A program made the position numbers and the translations under genes. Shown one piece after another: positions 11,167 through 20,885 of a stretch of DNA of 64,000 nucleotides. The DNA is from Anagrus nilaparvatae. Lineage: Eukaryota > Arthropoda > Insecta > Hymenoptera > Mymaridae. Below the pieces are notes generated by a model that did not search any database, was not told where the DNA came from, and saw only the letters and a list, made by a program, of their open reading frames with translations. Numbering within the stretch: the first letter of the stretch is position 1; every line of letters starts with the position of its first letter. The stretch lies in the NCBI GenBank assembly GCA_022575985.1, contig JAKSXM010000007.1, positions 20,648,501 to 20,712,500 of the forward strand. Direction: 5' to 3'.

Positions 11167-11654
11167 ATGAAATTATATTTATTAGTTTTTACTTTATTTC
11201 TTATTAAATTATCGTACGCTCAAAATAATGACGAAGACTCGAAAAAAATTGCAAGATACCAATAGTTTTTAAATTAGCAGCTGAAAATATTATTTTAAAT
11301 GAATTTCGCAAAAGATTACCAGAAAAATCAGAGCCATTATTAAAAGAAATTGCCAATCAATATATCTTGCTAAGTAAAGAAAGTAATGAAAAACATGAAT
11401 ATGTCAATGAAGTTGAAAAAGGAAGTGACTCGCGTCAAAAAAGTGATGGCTCATCAAAAATTCCTGATGAAGCTGCTTTGCTATTAACGGCATTGGAATT
11501 GCAATTAGAAGCTCGTGATCTTGAAGAAAAAGCAAGACTTTTAAGAGAAGAAGCAATGAATTTACAACTAAATTCTTTTGATTTTTCTTATAATTCTCTT
11601 TTAAAGGTTTTAAAAAAGAAATACGATAAAAACGAAGAAAAAGAAACAATTTAG
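11167..11654 (+). pseudogene. Small secreted coiled-coil protein, family copy B, frameshifted
   Basis: The signal peptide is intact from the ATG at 11167. A 4-bp deletion relative to copies A and C around 11241-11246 then shifts the frame, and a TAG follows at 11263-11265. Downstream of the deletion the original frame remains open to 11654 with the conserved central block and the C-terminal coiled coil, slightly extended by a FDFSYNSLL-like insertion. With one lesion only and an otherwise clean frame, inactivation looks recent. It could also be a null allele, or a sequencing slip at an A-run, although a 4-base slip is less likely. Confidence 0.8.
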
Positions 11655-11888
11655 ATAATTTACTTTTTAAGTTTTTCGATTGACATGCATGGTAAAAACT
11701 AAAATCATCAAATTTCTCTAATAATTTAATTTATTTTTTTATTATTACTTAACCATAAACCATCACCCATATAGGTTTTTAGCTGCATCTGGGATGGTCA
11801 AGATTGTATTATATTTTGTAATTAGTCTAAAAGTTGTGTATTACTATGTACTAAGTTGGTTGTATGATGATTGAATAAATAAAGAAAT

Positions 11889-13484
11889 AAATTTATTGAC
11901 GACATTGTAGAATTCATTAAATTCTCTCAAATTTTACTCTTTACCGATGATATTAAACTGTATAACAAAATTGATGATTATGCTGACTATAAAAATCTCC
12001 AAGATGATTTAAACAATATAATTAACTGGTGTTTATTGAACAAATTAAACTTAAATTTCAACAAATATTTTTCTGTTTCTTATGGTCGCTTTATTTCATT
12101 TAATTTTGAGTACCAATTGGCTGATGATGTTTTTTGTCAAAAAACTGATGTTTTAACTGATCTTGATGTAATCATGGATCAGAAGTTAAGTTTTAATGAT
12201 CAAATAACCTCAGTGTTCAAGAAAGCTAATAGATCCTGGGGATTCATCCAAAGACATTTTGATAGTTTTAACTTTAATAATATCAGGATGTTATATTTCA
12301 GCTTTGTAAAATCTATAATTATGTATGCTTCTAACATTTGGTATCCGGTTTTTGATTGCTCTATGGAAAGGCTTGAGAGAGTTAACCATAGAGCGGTTAG
12401 ATATCTGGCCTATAAGCCAGGAACCCCCATGGATAAGTATGACGATGATTACACCAGTATAGCAAAGAAATTGGCTATACCAACCATTGAATCTTCAATG
12501 AAAGCCGGTGATGTTATCTTTACTCATAAGATTATGAATGAAGAAATTAATTCCACCACTCTATACAATTTATACCCTATTAACAACTCTGATAATTATC
12601 AGTTAAGGATGCTGCTCACCTTTTTTGTTTGAGTTCAGATTTTAATAAAACTTGGTATATAACAAGAATTCATATTAAAAAATACATATTTAAAATTAGA
12701 AGATCCTAGGGTGACTCCTTCATTATTAAATAATTAAAAATAATTTTGCTTCTCCGAGCATCTTATACATGTGATTCTTATGGGACGACATTTTACAATA
12801 AAAAATTAAAGTATTTTTTGAGTTCAGTTTTTGATAAAAAAATTATAACATATAAAAAACATATCGTAGAATATAATTATTCAATTTATTTTAGACTAGG
12901 GTGGTTTGTTTATAACGAAAATTTTATTTATTTAACAATGCTATCGTATAGCTGTGCGCGCGCAAGGTTCTCGCTTCTATAGTAATATGATAGAAGGAGA
13001 GAGTAATAGTTTCTTATGTCTATTATCCCCACCAAAGTACTCATCATCCTTAAGGTGTAAATTTCCATTTGAAAATGATACTATTAAGTCTAAGTACCTA
13101 GAGGGAGAGATGATCCAAAGATCATCGACCCTGTATAATTATTGTTACAAAAAGATTCCTAAAATTCTAAAGTCTAATTCTAAAACCACCACAGTTGCAC
13201 ACCACATTAAAAAGACTATGCATGAATATGGTTAATCCTTACTTTTTTCTCTTACCTTTTATGTAACCATATTCTAGCATTGTCTTTTAATTTTACACTT
13301 TATATTATGTTACTTTTATTTTAAAATTTATAATTATTTATGTGCAATTTAACAAATTACTGTTGAGAGATTATTTATATAAATTTTTTTTTTTACTAGC
13401 TATTTATTGTATAATTATTTTTAATTTAAAATTTGTAGAAAACACATAATATTTGTATTTAATTAAAAAAGGGAAACAGTTAAT
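11889..13484 (+). mobile_element. 5'-truncated LINE insertion (reverse transcriptase 3' part)
   Basis: The reverse-transcriptase frame is open from the left edge (about 11889) to 12632. It contains the catalytic region as LLFTDDIKLY (normally an A or Y before DD), then NNIINWCLLNKLNLNFNK and DLDVIMDQKLSFNDQI, then the thumb-like LYFSFVKSIIMYASNIWYP and LERVNHRAVRYL. About 850 bp of decayed tail follows, ending in TTAATAAATAAATAAATAA. The left and right flanks rejoin exactly at AAATAAATAA in the empty paralogous sites at about 2535-2550 and 16665-16680. It is a dead-on-arrival 5'-truncated copy. The family could be the same as the 7119-9010 LINE, but the two do not overlap, so this cannot be shown. 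Confidence 0.8.
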
Positions 13485-13489
13485 AAATA

Positions 13490-13965
13490 AATAAATAATG
13501 CAGAAAAAATTTTAGAACTGGTATTATTCATTTGATATACTCGTTTCATGTTGGATAAATCTGCAGAAAATTCGCATTGAGTTTCAGTTTTAATAATAAA
13601 TAAAGCATATTGATTAAAGAGAGTCTATTACCAAATCAAATTAAGTTTAACTAATTTTTTTTTTTATTAGACATAAAACTGTTAAATAATTTTGACAATC
13701 ACAGTTGTGTTTCTAAATATTTTAAAAAAAGATAAAAAATTACCAATTTTTAGTATTTTACATGAATATTTTAAAGGATTTGACCAATAGTTTTGACCAT
13801 CAGACTTTTAGTTACTACAAGGTTTTTAATAAGATCTCACATAAAAAATGTAATTAATGTTATACGGTTTTATCGTATTTCCTAAATTTTTGATTTTATC
13901 AAAAAATAATTCAATGCTATTTAAATTTCGAATCGAAGATAATTTACGTAGTTGTAGTAGTTTCC
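13490..13965. repeat. Duplicated 3' flank of copy B (empty site for the 2995 foldback)
   Basis: It continues the 3' flank of copy B after the LINE insertion and matches 2540-2990 joined to 6373-6470. It crosses the position of the 2995-6368 foldback without interruption, so it acts as the paralogous empty site. Confidence 0.75.
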
Positions 13966-14025
13966 AAAATTACAGTGTCTTATAGTGTAATACAGTGTTA
14001 AACAGTGTATAACAGTTTATATATA

Positions 14026-15072
14026 TGTCGCAGTATTTTAGACATTTTAGTATAATAGGCTATTATCCGTATTTTAGAAAAATGAAGTCTTTAAATTCAC
14101 ATTTTGCCTATGATACTAAAATTTTTAGTATTATAGCCTATTATACGTATTTTAGCCTATAATACTGACGAAGCGCTGTATTTTAGAAATTAATTTTTTT
14201 TCTAGTTTACTATAGTAAAAATCCAAACGCGTCCCAAATTTAGAGTAAATATGTTATTTATTTATTTCGTGTACATTTACATCTGATTTACATTAACTTT
14301 TTTATTACATCTTATAATATAATAATGATTAGAAGATTTTTATTTATTTGTACAAGGACCACTCAAAAGATACCTAGAATTACATAAAACCCCAGATTTA
14401 TAGCAACTACACCTATTTGTTGAACAATGTTTTGCAGAAGCTCTACAGTTGCATTTTTTATAACCTTGACCACCCGTAACCGTTTGCTTGGCTGCAGCAT
14501 CTCTCATACTATGCTTTCTCTAGGTACATCGATAATGGAAATAAATTTTGAGAACTCGTGGGAACCGTCTTTTTATTATCCCATCTTTTGTACCAATCTG
14601 ACAAACGTTATTTTTAATTTTAAATATTATTCCGCAAATATTCGGTAGGTCCAAGGGTCCTCGATCTACAGTTGGTACATGGACTGTAACGTTATCGCCG
14701 ACTTCTAGTGGTGGAAATTCTTTTTCTGTGGTATTTATCATTTTATCAGCTGCTATTTTATAAAAGTAATTTCGGGAAAATATACGTATACATTTGCAAA
14801 ATAAATAACATTGAAAATAAATGTACACGAAATAAATAAATAACATATACTTACATTATAATTGGTGTGCGTTTGAATTTTTACTGTAGTAAACAAGAAA
14901 AAATTGAATTTCTAAAATACGGCGCTTCGTCAGTATTATAGGCTAAAACACGTATAATAGGCTATAATACTAAAAATTTTAGTATCATAGGCAAAATGTG
15001 AATTTAAAGACTTTATTATTCTAAAATACGGATAATAGCCTATTATACTAAAATGTCTAAAATACTGCGACA
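14026..15072. mobile_element. Ginger-like non-autonomous DNA transposon, 1,047 bp
   Basis: The terminal inverted repeats are about 240-250 bp long, beginning TGTCGCAGTATTTTAGACAT and ending with the complement, GCGACA. A 4-bp TATA flanks both ends (14022-14025 and 15073-15076). TGTNR ends and a 4-bp target duplication are the stated hallmarks of Ginger elements, whose transposase is an integrase. The interior retains only the 3' end of an integrase-type gene on the minus strand. The element is therefore an internally deleted derivative, mobile only in trans if at all. Confidence 0.75.
14345..14750 (-). pseudogene. Tail of KRBA2/Ginger-type integrase: small beta domain and Cys-rich tail
   Basis: On the minus strand the frame reads EVGDNVTVHVPTVDRGPLDL, then IGTKDGIIKRRFPR. 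This resembles the VGD...PxVDRG...GT..G.L....R domain found downstream of the integrase core in KRBA2-like and Ginger transposases. After an in-frame stop at 14520-14522 the same frame continues through DAAAKQTVTGGQGYKKCNC and a run of about nine cysteines (CNC...C...CSCYKSGVLCNS), the typical Cys-rich tail of that family. The catalytic integrase core is absent. The assignment rests on motif recognition and has not been searched. Confidence 0.7.
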
Positions 15073-15144
15073 TATACATGTGTTTCAGGTGTTATGAGGT
15101 GTTACAAAATGCGTAACACATATTTTTACACGAAAATACCTGTA

Positions 15145-15500
15145 ATTGACTTTAATCAATTAGTTTTTTGTTGCTATAGATTAGAATATACTCAGGTATT
15201 TGCTAAGAGCACTTACAGAAATTAAATTTAATATTAAAAAATTACTCTAAAAAAAGCTTATCCCAAAACTTGAATGATTATATAAAATAAATAAATATTC
15301 AAATTTTTATCGCTCGATAATAAGAAGAGTAATTTATTTTAAGTATCTTCAATTAAATTTTACTAAATTTATGTACGAAACTTTTTTGATGTGCAACTGT
15401 ATACTTTTTTTTATTCTTCAAAAACCAAATAAACCAGGCCCAAAAATTATGTTTTTCAAGCTCTTAATCGGGGCGAGCGAAGCGAGCCGGAGGCAGCTAG
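15145..15500. repeat. Duplicated spacer between copies B and C
   Basis: It matches 17195-17490 and partly 6530-6600. At 15471-15500 it ends with a GC-rich string, GGGGCGAGCGAAGCGAGCC, that looks foreign to the AT-rich surroundings, and duplicated unit 3 begins straight after. This may be the scar of an inserted element or a unit boundary. Confidence 0.5.
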
Positions 15501-15615
15501 TAATTTATAAATTCATGTAATTAATAAAATTAATATCATACAAAATTATCACCAATACATAAATGATATATGTCATATGTGATAAGAACCTTAAAAATAA
15601 CTAATAATAAGTGTA

Positions 15616-15890
15616 CACTTACGCAAGATTATTATATTCTAAGCAGCTTAATCTGGAAAATAGATAAAATAAATAATAATTTAAATAAATATTTGAATAT
15701 AAATAATAATGAGTATTAAAAATATCTAAAATTTCATAACTTATTGAATTGATAAGACTTTGAAAAGTATATAATTAAAAAAAGTTTTGTTAAATTTGAA
15801 TACTGATTAAAACAAGCCGAAAATAAATTTTAGTTATCAAATTGTTTTTATAAATACAAAATAGAATTTTTTGAAAAAAATTTAGAAAAA
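15616..15890 (+). promoter_or_regulatory. Conserved upstream region and TATA box of gene C
   Basis: Homologous to the region before copy A. TATAAATA lies at 15849-15856, again 42 bases before the ATG. Conservation across copies supports a promoter, but no transcript evidence is available from sequence alone. Confidence 0.45.
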
Positions 15891-16400
15891 ATGAAATTAT
15901 ATTTAATAATTTTTACTTTATTTCTTATTAAATTATCGTATGCTCAAAATAATGACGAAGAGTCAGAAAAAAAAAATTGCAAGTTACCAAAAGTTTTTAA
16001 ATTAGCAGCTGAAAATATTATTTTAAATGAATTTCGTAAAAGATTGCCAGAAAAATCAGAGCCATTATTAAAAGAAATTGTCAATCAATATATCTTAACA
16101 AGTAGGGAAAGTAATGAAAAACATGAACATGTCAATAAAATTGAAGGAGAAATTGTATCAGATAAAGTAAGCGATAAGAATAATGAAAAAAACAGCTCAC
16201 AAAGTCAAAAAGGCGATGGTTCATCAAAAATTCCTGATGAAGCTGCTATGCAATTAAAAGCATTGGAATTGCAATTAAAAGCTCGTGATCTTGAAGATGA
16301 AGCAAGACTTTTAAGAGAAGAAGCAATGAATTTACAACTAAAATCTGTCAAGGTTTTAAAAAAAAAACATGATAAAAAACAAAGGAAAAAAACAATTTAG
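15891..16400 (+). CDS. Small secreted coiled-coil protein, family copy C (169 aa)
   Basis: Intact and the longest member. It has the same signal peptide as copy A (MKLYLIIFTLFLIKLSYA), then NNDEESEKKNC, the conserved LAAENIILNEFRKRLPEKSEPLLKEIVNQYIL block at about residues 38-69, a polar linker longer than that of A (with a VSDKVSDKNNEKN segment that looks like a local duplication), and a C-terminal coiled coil from about residue 115, ending in a basic KKKHDKKQRKKTI tail. There is one cysteine and no membrane helix. It differs from A mainly by indels in the linker and by scattered substitutions, many of which change residues. It is probably secreted, of unknown function. A role as a venom or other host-directed factor is inferred from context only. 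Confidence 0.85.
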   Translation: MKLYLIIFTLFLIKLSYAQNNDEESEKKNCKLPKVFKLAAENIILNEFRKRLPEKSEPLLKEIVNQYILTSRESNEKHEHVNKIEGEIVSDKVSDKNNEKNSSQSQKGDGSSKIPDEAAMQLKALELQLKARDLEDEARLLREEAMNLQLKSVKVLKKKHDKKQRKKTI

Positions 16401-16653
16401 GTGATTTACTTGCGCAAAAAAAAAGCATTTAAAGTATAACTGGATTTTTTTGGTTTCGTTTAACATGTACGGTAAAAACTAAAATCTTCAAACTCCTCTA
16501 AGGATTTAATTTATTTTTTTATTATTACTTAACCATAAACTATCACCCATATAGGTTTTTAGCTGAATCTGGGCTGGTCAAGATTGTATTATATTTTGTA
16601 ATTAGTCTAAAAGTTGTGTATTACTATGTACTAAGTTGGTTGTATGATGATTG

Positions 16654-16659
16654 AATAAA
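16654..16659 (+). terminator. Candidate polyadenylation signal of gene C
   Basis: AATAAA about 255 bases after the stop, in the context shared with copies A and B. Confidence 0.4.
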
Positions 16660-16679
16660 TAAAGAAATAAATAAATAAT

Positions 16680-17615
16680 GCAGAAAATATTTTAGGACTC
16701 GTATGATTCATTTGATATACTCGTTTCATGTTGGATATATCTTCAGAAAAACTAATTGATAATGTAATGTATAAGTAGTTTCATCACTCGGTGTCATCAG
16801 CCCGCTCCTTTTTTTAAGCATAAGTTAATTCTCTTATAAGAGCAATGTTAAAATACTAGTTTGATTTTATTTATTAAAAATTAACTGAGTAGGTGACGGA
16901 GATTAAAAGAAGTTTATTTTAGCTTAAAAATGCAGTTTGATTTCGATGTATTCTACTCCAAAGATACAAATTTACCTTTTTTTAGTATTTTAGATGAAGC
17001 TTTTAAAAGATTTATAAAAACTTAGCAGGATAATGTTGGCCTATTATAGCATTGAACACAAAGTTTTTTGTACGTTCTAACCTAAAAGATATAATTATTG
17101 CAACATGATTTTATTGTAATTAAAAAAATTAATTCGATGGTGTTTAAAATTTGAGTCAAAGATACTTCATACGTTTTTCCCTGCTAGCTACCTATACTTG
17201 ACTTTAAACAATTAGTTTTTTGTTGCTGTAAATTAGAATATACGATTATACGCAGGTAACTGCAAAGAGCATTAACCAAAAATAAATTTAATATCAAAAA
17301 ATAAATCTAAAAATATTCTAATTGAGCCCGAAATTAAAATGATTGTATAAAATATAAATTTTCATTAATTAAATTTTATTAAAATTTTATAACTCTTTTT
17401 CAACTGCAACTATACCTTTTTCAGTCTTTAAAAACCATATAAACCAAACCCAAAAATTATGTCTTTCAAGCTCTAAATCCTTAAAAAATAGTATTTTTGA
17501 CCTTTCCAGGGTAGAAAATTTCACAAAATCATAAAATGATTGCCAACAGCAGTCAGCGTATAATTATTCAGCACAAAAATATACTTCGAATAATTATATT
17601 TTGGTTCTTGACTTA
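16680..17615. repeat. Duplicated 3' flank of copy C
   Basis: Non-coding. Parts match 2580-2640, 841-1050 (16748-16935), 13740-13960 (16970-17130) and 15145-15470 (17195-17480), as a mosaic of the other units' flanks. Near 17104 it carries ACATGATTTTATTG without interruption, the best empty site for the 2995-6368 foldback. Confidence 0.65.
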
Positions 17616-17619
17616 AAAC

Positions 17620-17905
17620 GAGGGGAGTCAAAAAAGTCAAAAAAGACGTTTTGAGGGAGGGGATAAAAATTTATGTTTTAAGAGGGCTGAAATTATAACG
17701 TTTTTAGGGTGAGGATCAACTAGACTTGGAATAATTTTGGTTTTGGGATTTAGAATACTTTAGGTTGATGGACTTAAGAATTAGAGTTTAGGGACTTATT
17801 ATAATTTTGTTTCAAGGACTTAAAATAATTAAGGCGTATAATTTAAATTTGTTATAAACAAACATGTCCTATGTACGTTGGTTGTATTAACACAAAATAT
17901 GTTTT
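17620..17905 (+). repeat. G-rich repeat family, copy 3 (degenerate)
   Basis: Shorter G-runs than other copies, then several roughly 27-bp units of the type GACTTAGAATAATTTTGGTTT with the phrase TTAGGGACTTA. It ends with ACATGTCCTATGTACGTTGG and TTGTATTAACACAAA, the same end as the copies at 28550 and 56130. It appears old. Confidence 0.6.
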
Positions 17906-17941
17906 TATACTATTTTATATTATTGCTCGACTGTATATTTT

Positions 17942-18205
17942 AAATAAAAATTTACAATATTGACCTTTTTTCGAGTGAATGATTTTTGAAATAAATTTAC
18001 AAATTTTTCACCCTACTTTGATATGCGGATTCTAAAAACTGCGAATTTTTAAATTTTAAAATTTGTTCAATACCACCGCTCGATATATTTAAATGAAAAA
18101 ATAGGTGCGAAAATCATCCACATATCAAGGTAGACTAAGAAATTTGTAAATTTATTTTAAAAATTATTCACTCCAAAAAAAGTCAATATTATAAATTTTT
18201 ATTTA
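17942..18205. mobile_element. Short foldback/MITE (about 264 bp)
   Basis: Inverted arms of about 90 bp, 17942-18032 and 18112-18205. They contain AAATTTACAATATTGAC, then TCGAGTGAATGATTTTTGAA and their complements. No coding sequence or certain target duplication is seen. It lies between copy C and copy D. Confidence 0.65.
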
Positions 18206-18429
18206 GTTATCTTATTGTTCACAAAAAATAATTAAATGCTGTAATAAAAAAAAAAAAATAATAAAAAAATATAAATTTTATATTTTAATAATAATTTCGT
18301 GCTAAATGAAAAGTATTTTAAACAAATAAAATTAATCACGAAGTAATAAAATAAACGTGTTTTTTAGAAAATGCAATAAAACTACAAATGTGCAATTTTA
18401 TAATAAAATTTTTTGTTAACGTAACTCAG

Positions 18430-18459
18430 TATAAATTTTCAATTTAAATACATTCAGTT
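18430..18459 (+). promoter_or_regulatory. Candidate core promoter of gene D (TATA plus initiator)
   Basis: TATAAA at 18430-18435 is followed by the arthropod-type initiator TCAGTT at 18454-18459. The A of TCA is 26 bases after the start of the TATA box, the expected spacing. It predicts a leader of about 135 bases before the ATG at 18591. Confidence 0.5.
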
Positions 18460-18590
18460 ACTTAATTACTAAATCGTCATTCAAATAGTTTTACATTCTT
18501 AATATTTAAAGAAGGTTTGTTTTAATTATTTTAATTTAAGAATAAGTTAAATTTATTCATTTTATAATTCATTTTAAAGGAATTTCAAGC

Positions 18591-19052
18591 ATGATATTAA
18601 AATTTATAATTGCTGCATATTTTATAACCATCTGTAACTCTCAAAACATTGATGACGAATCCACAAATTTCATTTCTAATATTTTAAAATCGGCACCTAC
18701 TGAAGTTATTCATAATGAATTTCGTAATAGATTCCCAACTAAAACAGAAGATTCGATAAAAGAAATTGTTAAGAAATGGATTGGTACTAACAAGGCAAAA
18801 GATAAATTTTTAAGTAAACTAAATAATGCTAAAGAAGTAAGCGAATCAGAAGATTACAGTGAATATGAATGTTTACCAAGTAAAGAAGACTGTTCTTCAA
18901 ACATTCCAACAGAAGCTTCATTAGTATTAACAGCTTTAGAATTGTATTTAAAAGCTCGAGATCTTGAACAGGAAGCTAATCTTTATAAAGAAGAAGCTTT
19001 GAAATTACACTTGAGTGCTTTAAAAATTATTGAAAGCAAATTTTCTTTATAA
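18591..19052 (+). CDS. Small secreted coiled-coil protein, divergent family copy D (153 aa)
   Basis: Same architecture as copies A-C but strongly diverged. The signal peptide is MILKFIIAAYFITICNS followed by QNIDDES. The central block NEFRNRFPTKTEDSIKEIVKKW corresponds to NEFRxRxPEKSEPLLKEIVNQY in the others. An acidic and polar linker contains two extra cysteines (CLPSKEDC), and the C-terminal coiled coil ALELYLKARDLEQEANLYKEEALKLHL aligns well with the others. The flanks do not match those of A-C, and the leader and promoter differ, so this is an older duplicate or the ancestral locus. The cysteine pair in the linker is new. Function unknown; probably secreted. Confidence 0.85.
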   Translation: MILKFIIAAYFITICNSQNIDDESTNFISNILKSAPTEVIHNEFRNRFPTKTEDSIKEIVKKWIGTNKAKDKFLSKLNNAKEVSESEDYSEYECLPSKEDCSSNIPTEASLVLTALELYLKARDLEQEANLYKEEALKLHLSALKIIESKFSL

Positions 19053-19314
19053 AAAATTTTTCGCATGTAAATATTTTATTATAAATAATATATTTATATC
19101 ATTACATTTATTACACGACTATCATTAAAATTAAGACTAATAAAATTTTGTAAATCGTGATTTGTAGTAATAGTAAAATCAAAAGAAAAATTATCATTAT
19201 GTACTAGTAATGTAAAAATAAAAAAATATTATTTAAAAAAATAAATCGTTTGTATCTTTCAAAAAAATTCACTTTTAAATTTTCTATAATTATAACTATA
19301 GTTTTTTCACAAAA

Positions 19315-19465
19315 TAATAGTCTTAACAATTGCCATCAAATGCAATCTCATGAGGCCGAATATTTGCTTTATTCAAAATTTTATTTTTTTGGTAAATGTC
19401 AGTTAAATTCATCTGGCAATTAGAAACCCAAACACCTTTTTAAAATAACTGCCAGCCCAGTAAAC
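19315..19465. repeat. Dispersed block matching 10065-10225
   Basis: Same-orientation copy of the 10065 block, downstream of gene D. It links the D locus to the A-C array by shared flanking DNA. Confidence 0.6.
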
Positions 19466-19759
19466 ACAATAACCCTATTTTATACAGTAAATATTACAAT
19501 TGCTTGAATTTTCAAGCAAAACTTATAATTATATCGATAATAAAGTAATTATTTTTTTATATGGATGATTAAATAATGAAATTTTATGAGTTATCGAATT
19601 TTTTTTTGCAAGTATAATATACTATAATGTAATAAATTTTTTCTCGCATATGAAATGAACTTACAAGTATATATATATATGTTACGGGTAGAGTCCAATC
19701 GCTGGAGAAACCTAGGTCTATCCGGAGATACCTAGGATTACCCAAGCGGTGTTGGAATA

Positions 19760-19880
19760 AGTTAGATTCTTGATTGATTTTTTTTGATAAAGAAATACGA
19801 CAAATATTTTTTATTTAATTTTTTAAAAAATCCTATATTTCGAGCATAATATCTTGCTCCTCTTCAGGGATCTATAATAA
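19760..19880 (-). pseudogene. Probable 3' end of a Penelope-like retroelement
   Basis: On the minus strand it reads GATCCCTGAAGAGGAGCAAG, then ATGCTCGAAATATAGGATTT and an AT-rich tail. This CCTGAAGAGG...TCGAAA..T string is typical of the end of insect Penelope-like elements, just after the endonuclease. It lies on the same strand as, and downstream of, the endonuclease fragment at 21440-21655, so the two may be parts of one element separated by later insertions. Confidence 0.5.
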
Positions 19881-20097
19881 TTATTACATGAATATATAAA
19901 ATATTATTAGATAAATGTTTATAAAAATATATATATACTACTGACCAACAATTGTATGATTAATTAATTTTTGGTGCTATTTTTAGACTTCATTGTATAT
20001 TTAGTGGCTCGGGTAATTCCCATCGATTTGCTTGCTTTGGAAAGGCAGGCGATCTATAAGCATAGAATAATATTACTCTTATTCTATGCTATTAGGA

Positions 20098-20250
20098 TGG
20101 TTCCATAAACCTCCATAAACGCTAAAACTTAGCCGCAACGCGCAATGCGCACAACACAGCACGCATGTTCAGAAACGAAAATCGTGTTGTGCGCGTTGTG
20201 TTGCGGCTGCGTTTCTGTGCTTGCGGAGGTTTGTGAAACTAGCCTAACCG
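20098..20250. mobile_element. Hairpin MITE, about 150 bp, GC-rich
   Basis: The ends are inverted: GGATGGTTCCATAAACCTCC on the left and, reverse-complemented, GGCTAGTTTCACAAACCTCC on the right. The interior continues the hairpin through CGCAACGCGCAATGCGCACA-type sequence. Its GC content is far above the surroundings. TTA on the left and TAA on the right allow a TA target duplication, but the exact boundary is ambiguous. Confidence 0.6.
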
Positions 20251-20880
20251 TGCAGAGGAAGAAGAGCGCGACGTAGCTTTCGTTCACGCTCGCTTCCACA
20301 CAATGGAATGTTGGCAGCATAGGTGGAATGGTGACCCGAGGGGACGTTGGACGCACCGCCTTATCATCGACTTGGAAAGCTGAATGAACCGTGATCATAG
20401 TGAGGTAGACTTCTACCTCACACAGTTCCTAACTGGTCACGGTTATTTCCGCGAAATGCTTTTCAAGTGGCGCTAGGTGGCGTCTCCGGAATGCTTGCAT
20501 TGCCCGGGCGAGCCGGATACCGCTGAGCACACCTTTTTTGGGTGTTCTCACTTCGCTGAGGGGCGACCGCCCTTCGACGAATAGAGGCCGGAAGGAGTCG
20601 TCCCGGAAATGCTGCGCAGTACCGTGAACTGGTACAGTGTGGCAGAGTACGTGTTCTACGGGCGACACTGATTAAAAAAAAAGAGGAAGGTTTCCTCTCG
20701 TAGGAAACTCTCCTCCTTTATTGGCAGGGTATGCCGAAAAATGCCTAGGCTGCAATTTTTCTGGACTGAAGTAATGCCTAAACAGGGAGTCCCGGTCAAG
20801 ATTCTATGATATTATCATAAATGCAGGAGGGTTGGGAGTTTAGTAGGTATTAGCCCAAATCTGAGATTGAAAATATATTA
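20243..20880 (+). pseudogene. R1/I-clade LINE 3' end (ORF2 C-terminal Cys-rich domain)
   Basis: The plus-strand frame reads EERDVAFVHARFHTMECWQHRWN, then GRWTHRLIIDLES, a stop, and HSEVDFYLTQFLTGHGYFRE followed by CLHCPGEPDTAEHTFFGCSHF. This is the C-terminal region of R1-type LINE ORF2, with its CxxC...H...C zinc-knuckle-like motif. The frame has three stops. After it, GCAGGAGGGTTGGGAGTTTAG (about 20823-20845) resembles the 3' ends of such LINEs. It is 5'-truncated. It is GC-rich compared with everything nearby, pointing to a recent or differently composed source. Confidence 0.75.
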
Positions 20881-20885
20881 TATAC

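Noticed and set aside
12746..13235. Two plus-strand frames after the reverse transcriptase fragment
   Set aside because: They lie within the decayed tail of the inserted LINE, bounded by paralogous empty sites, and show no recognisable domain.
20129..20668. Open frames on the minus strand across the GC-rich island
   Set aside because: They are antisense to the R1-type LINE tail, whose plus-strand translation is recognisable. GC-rich DNA gives long frames by chance.
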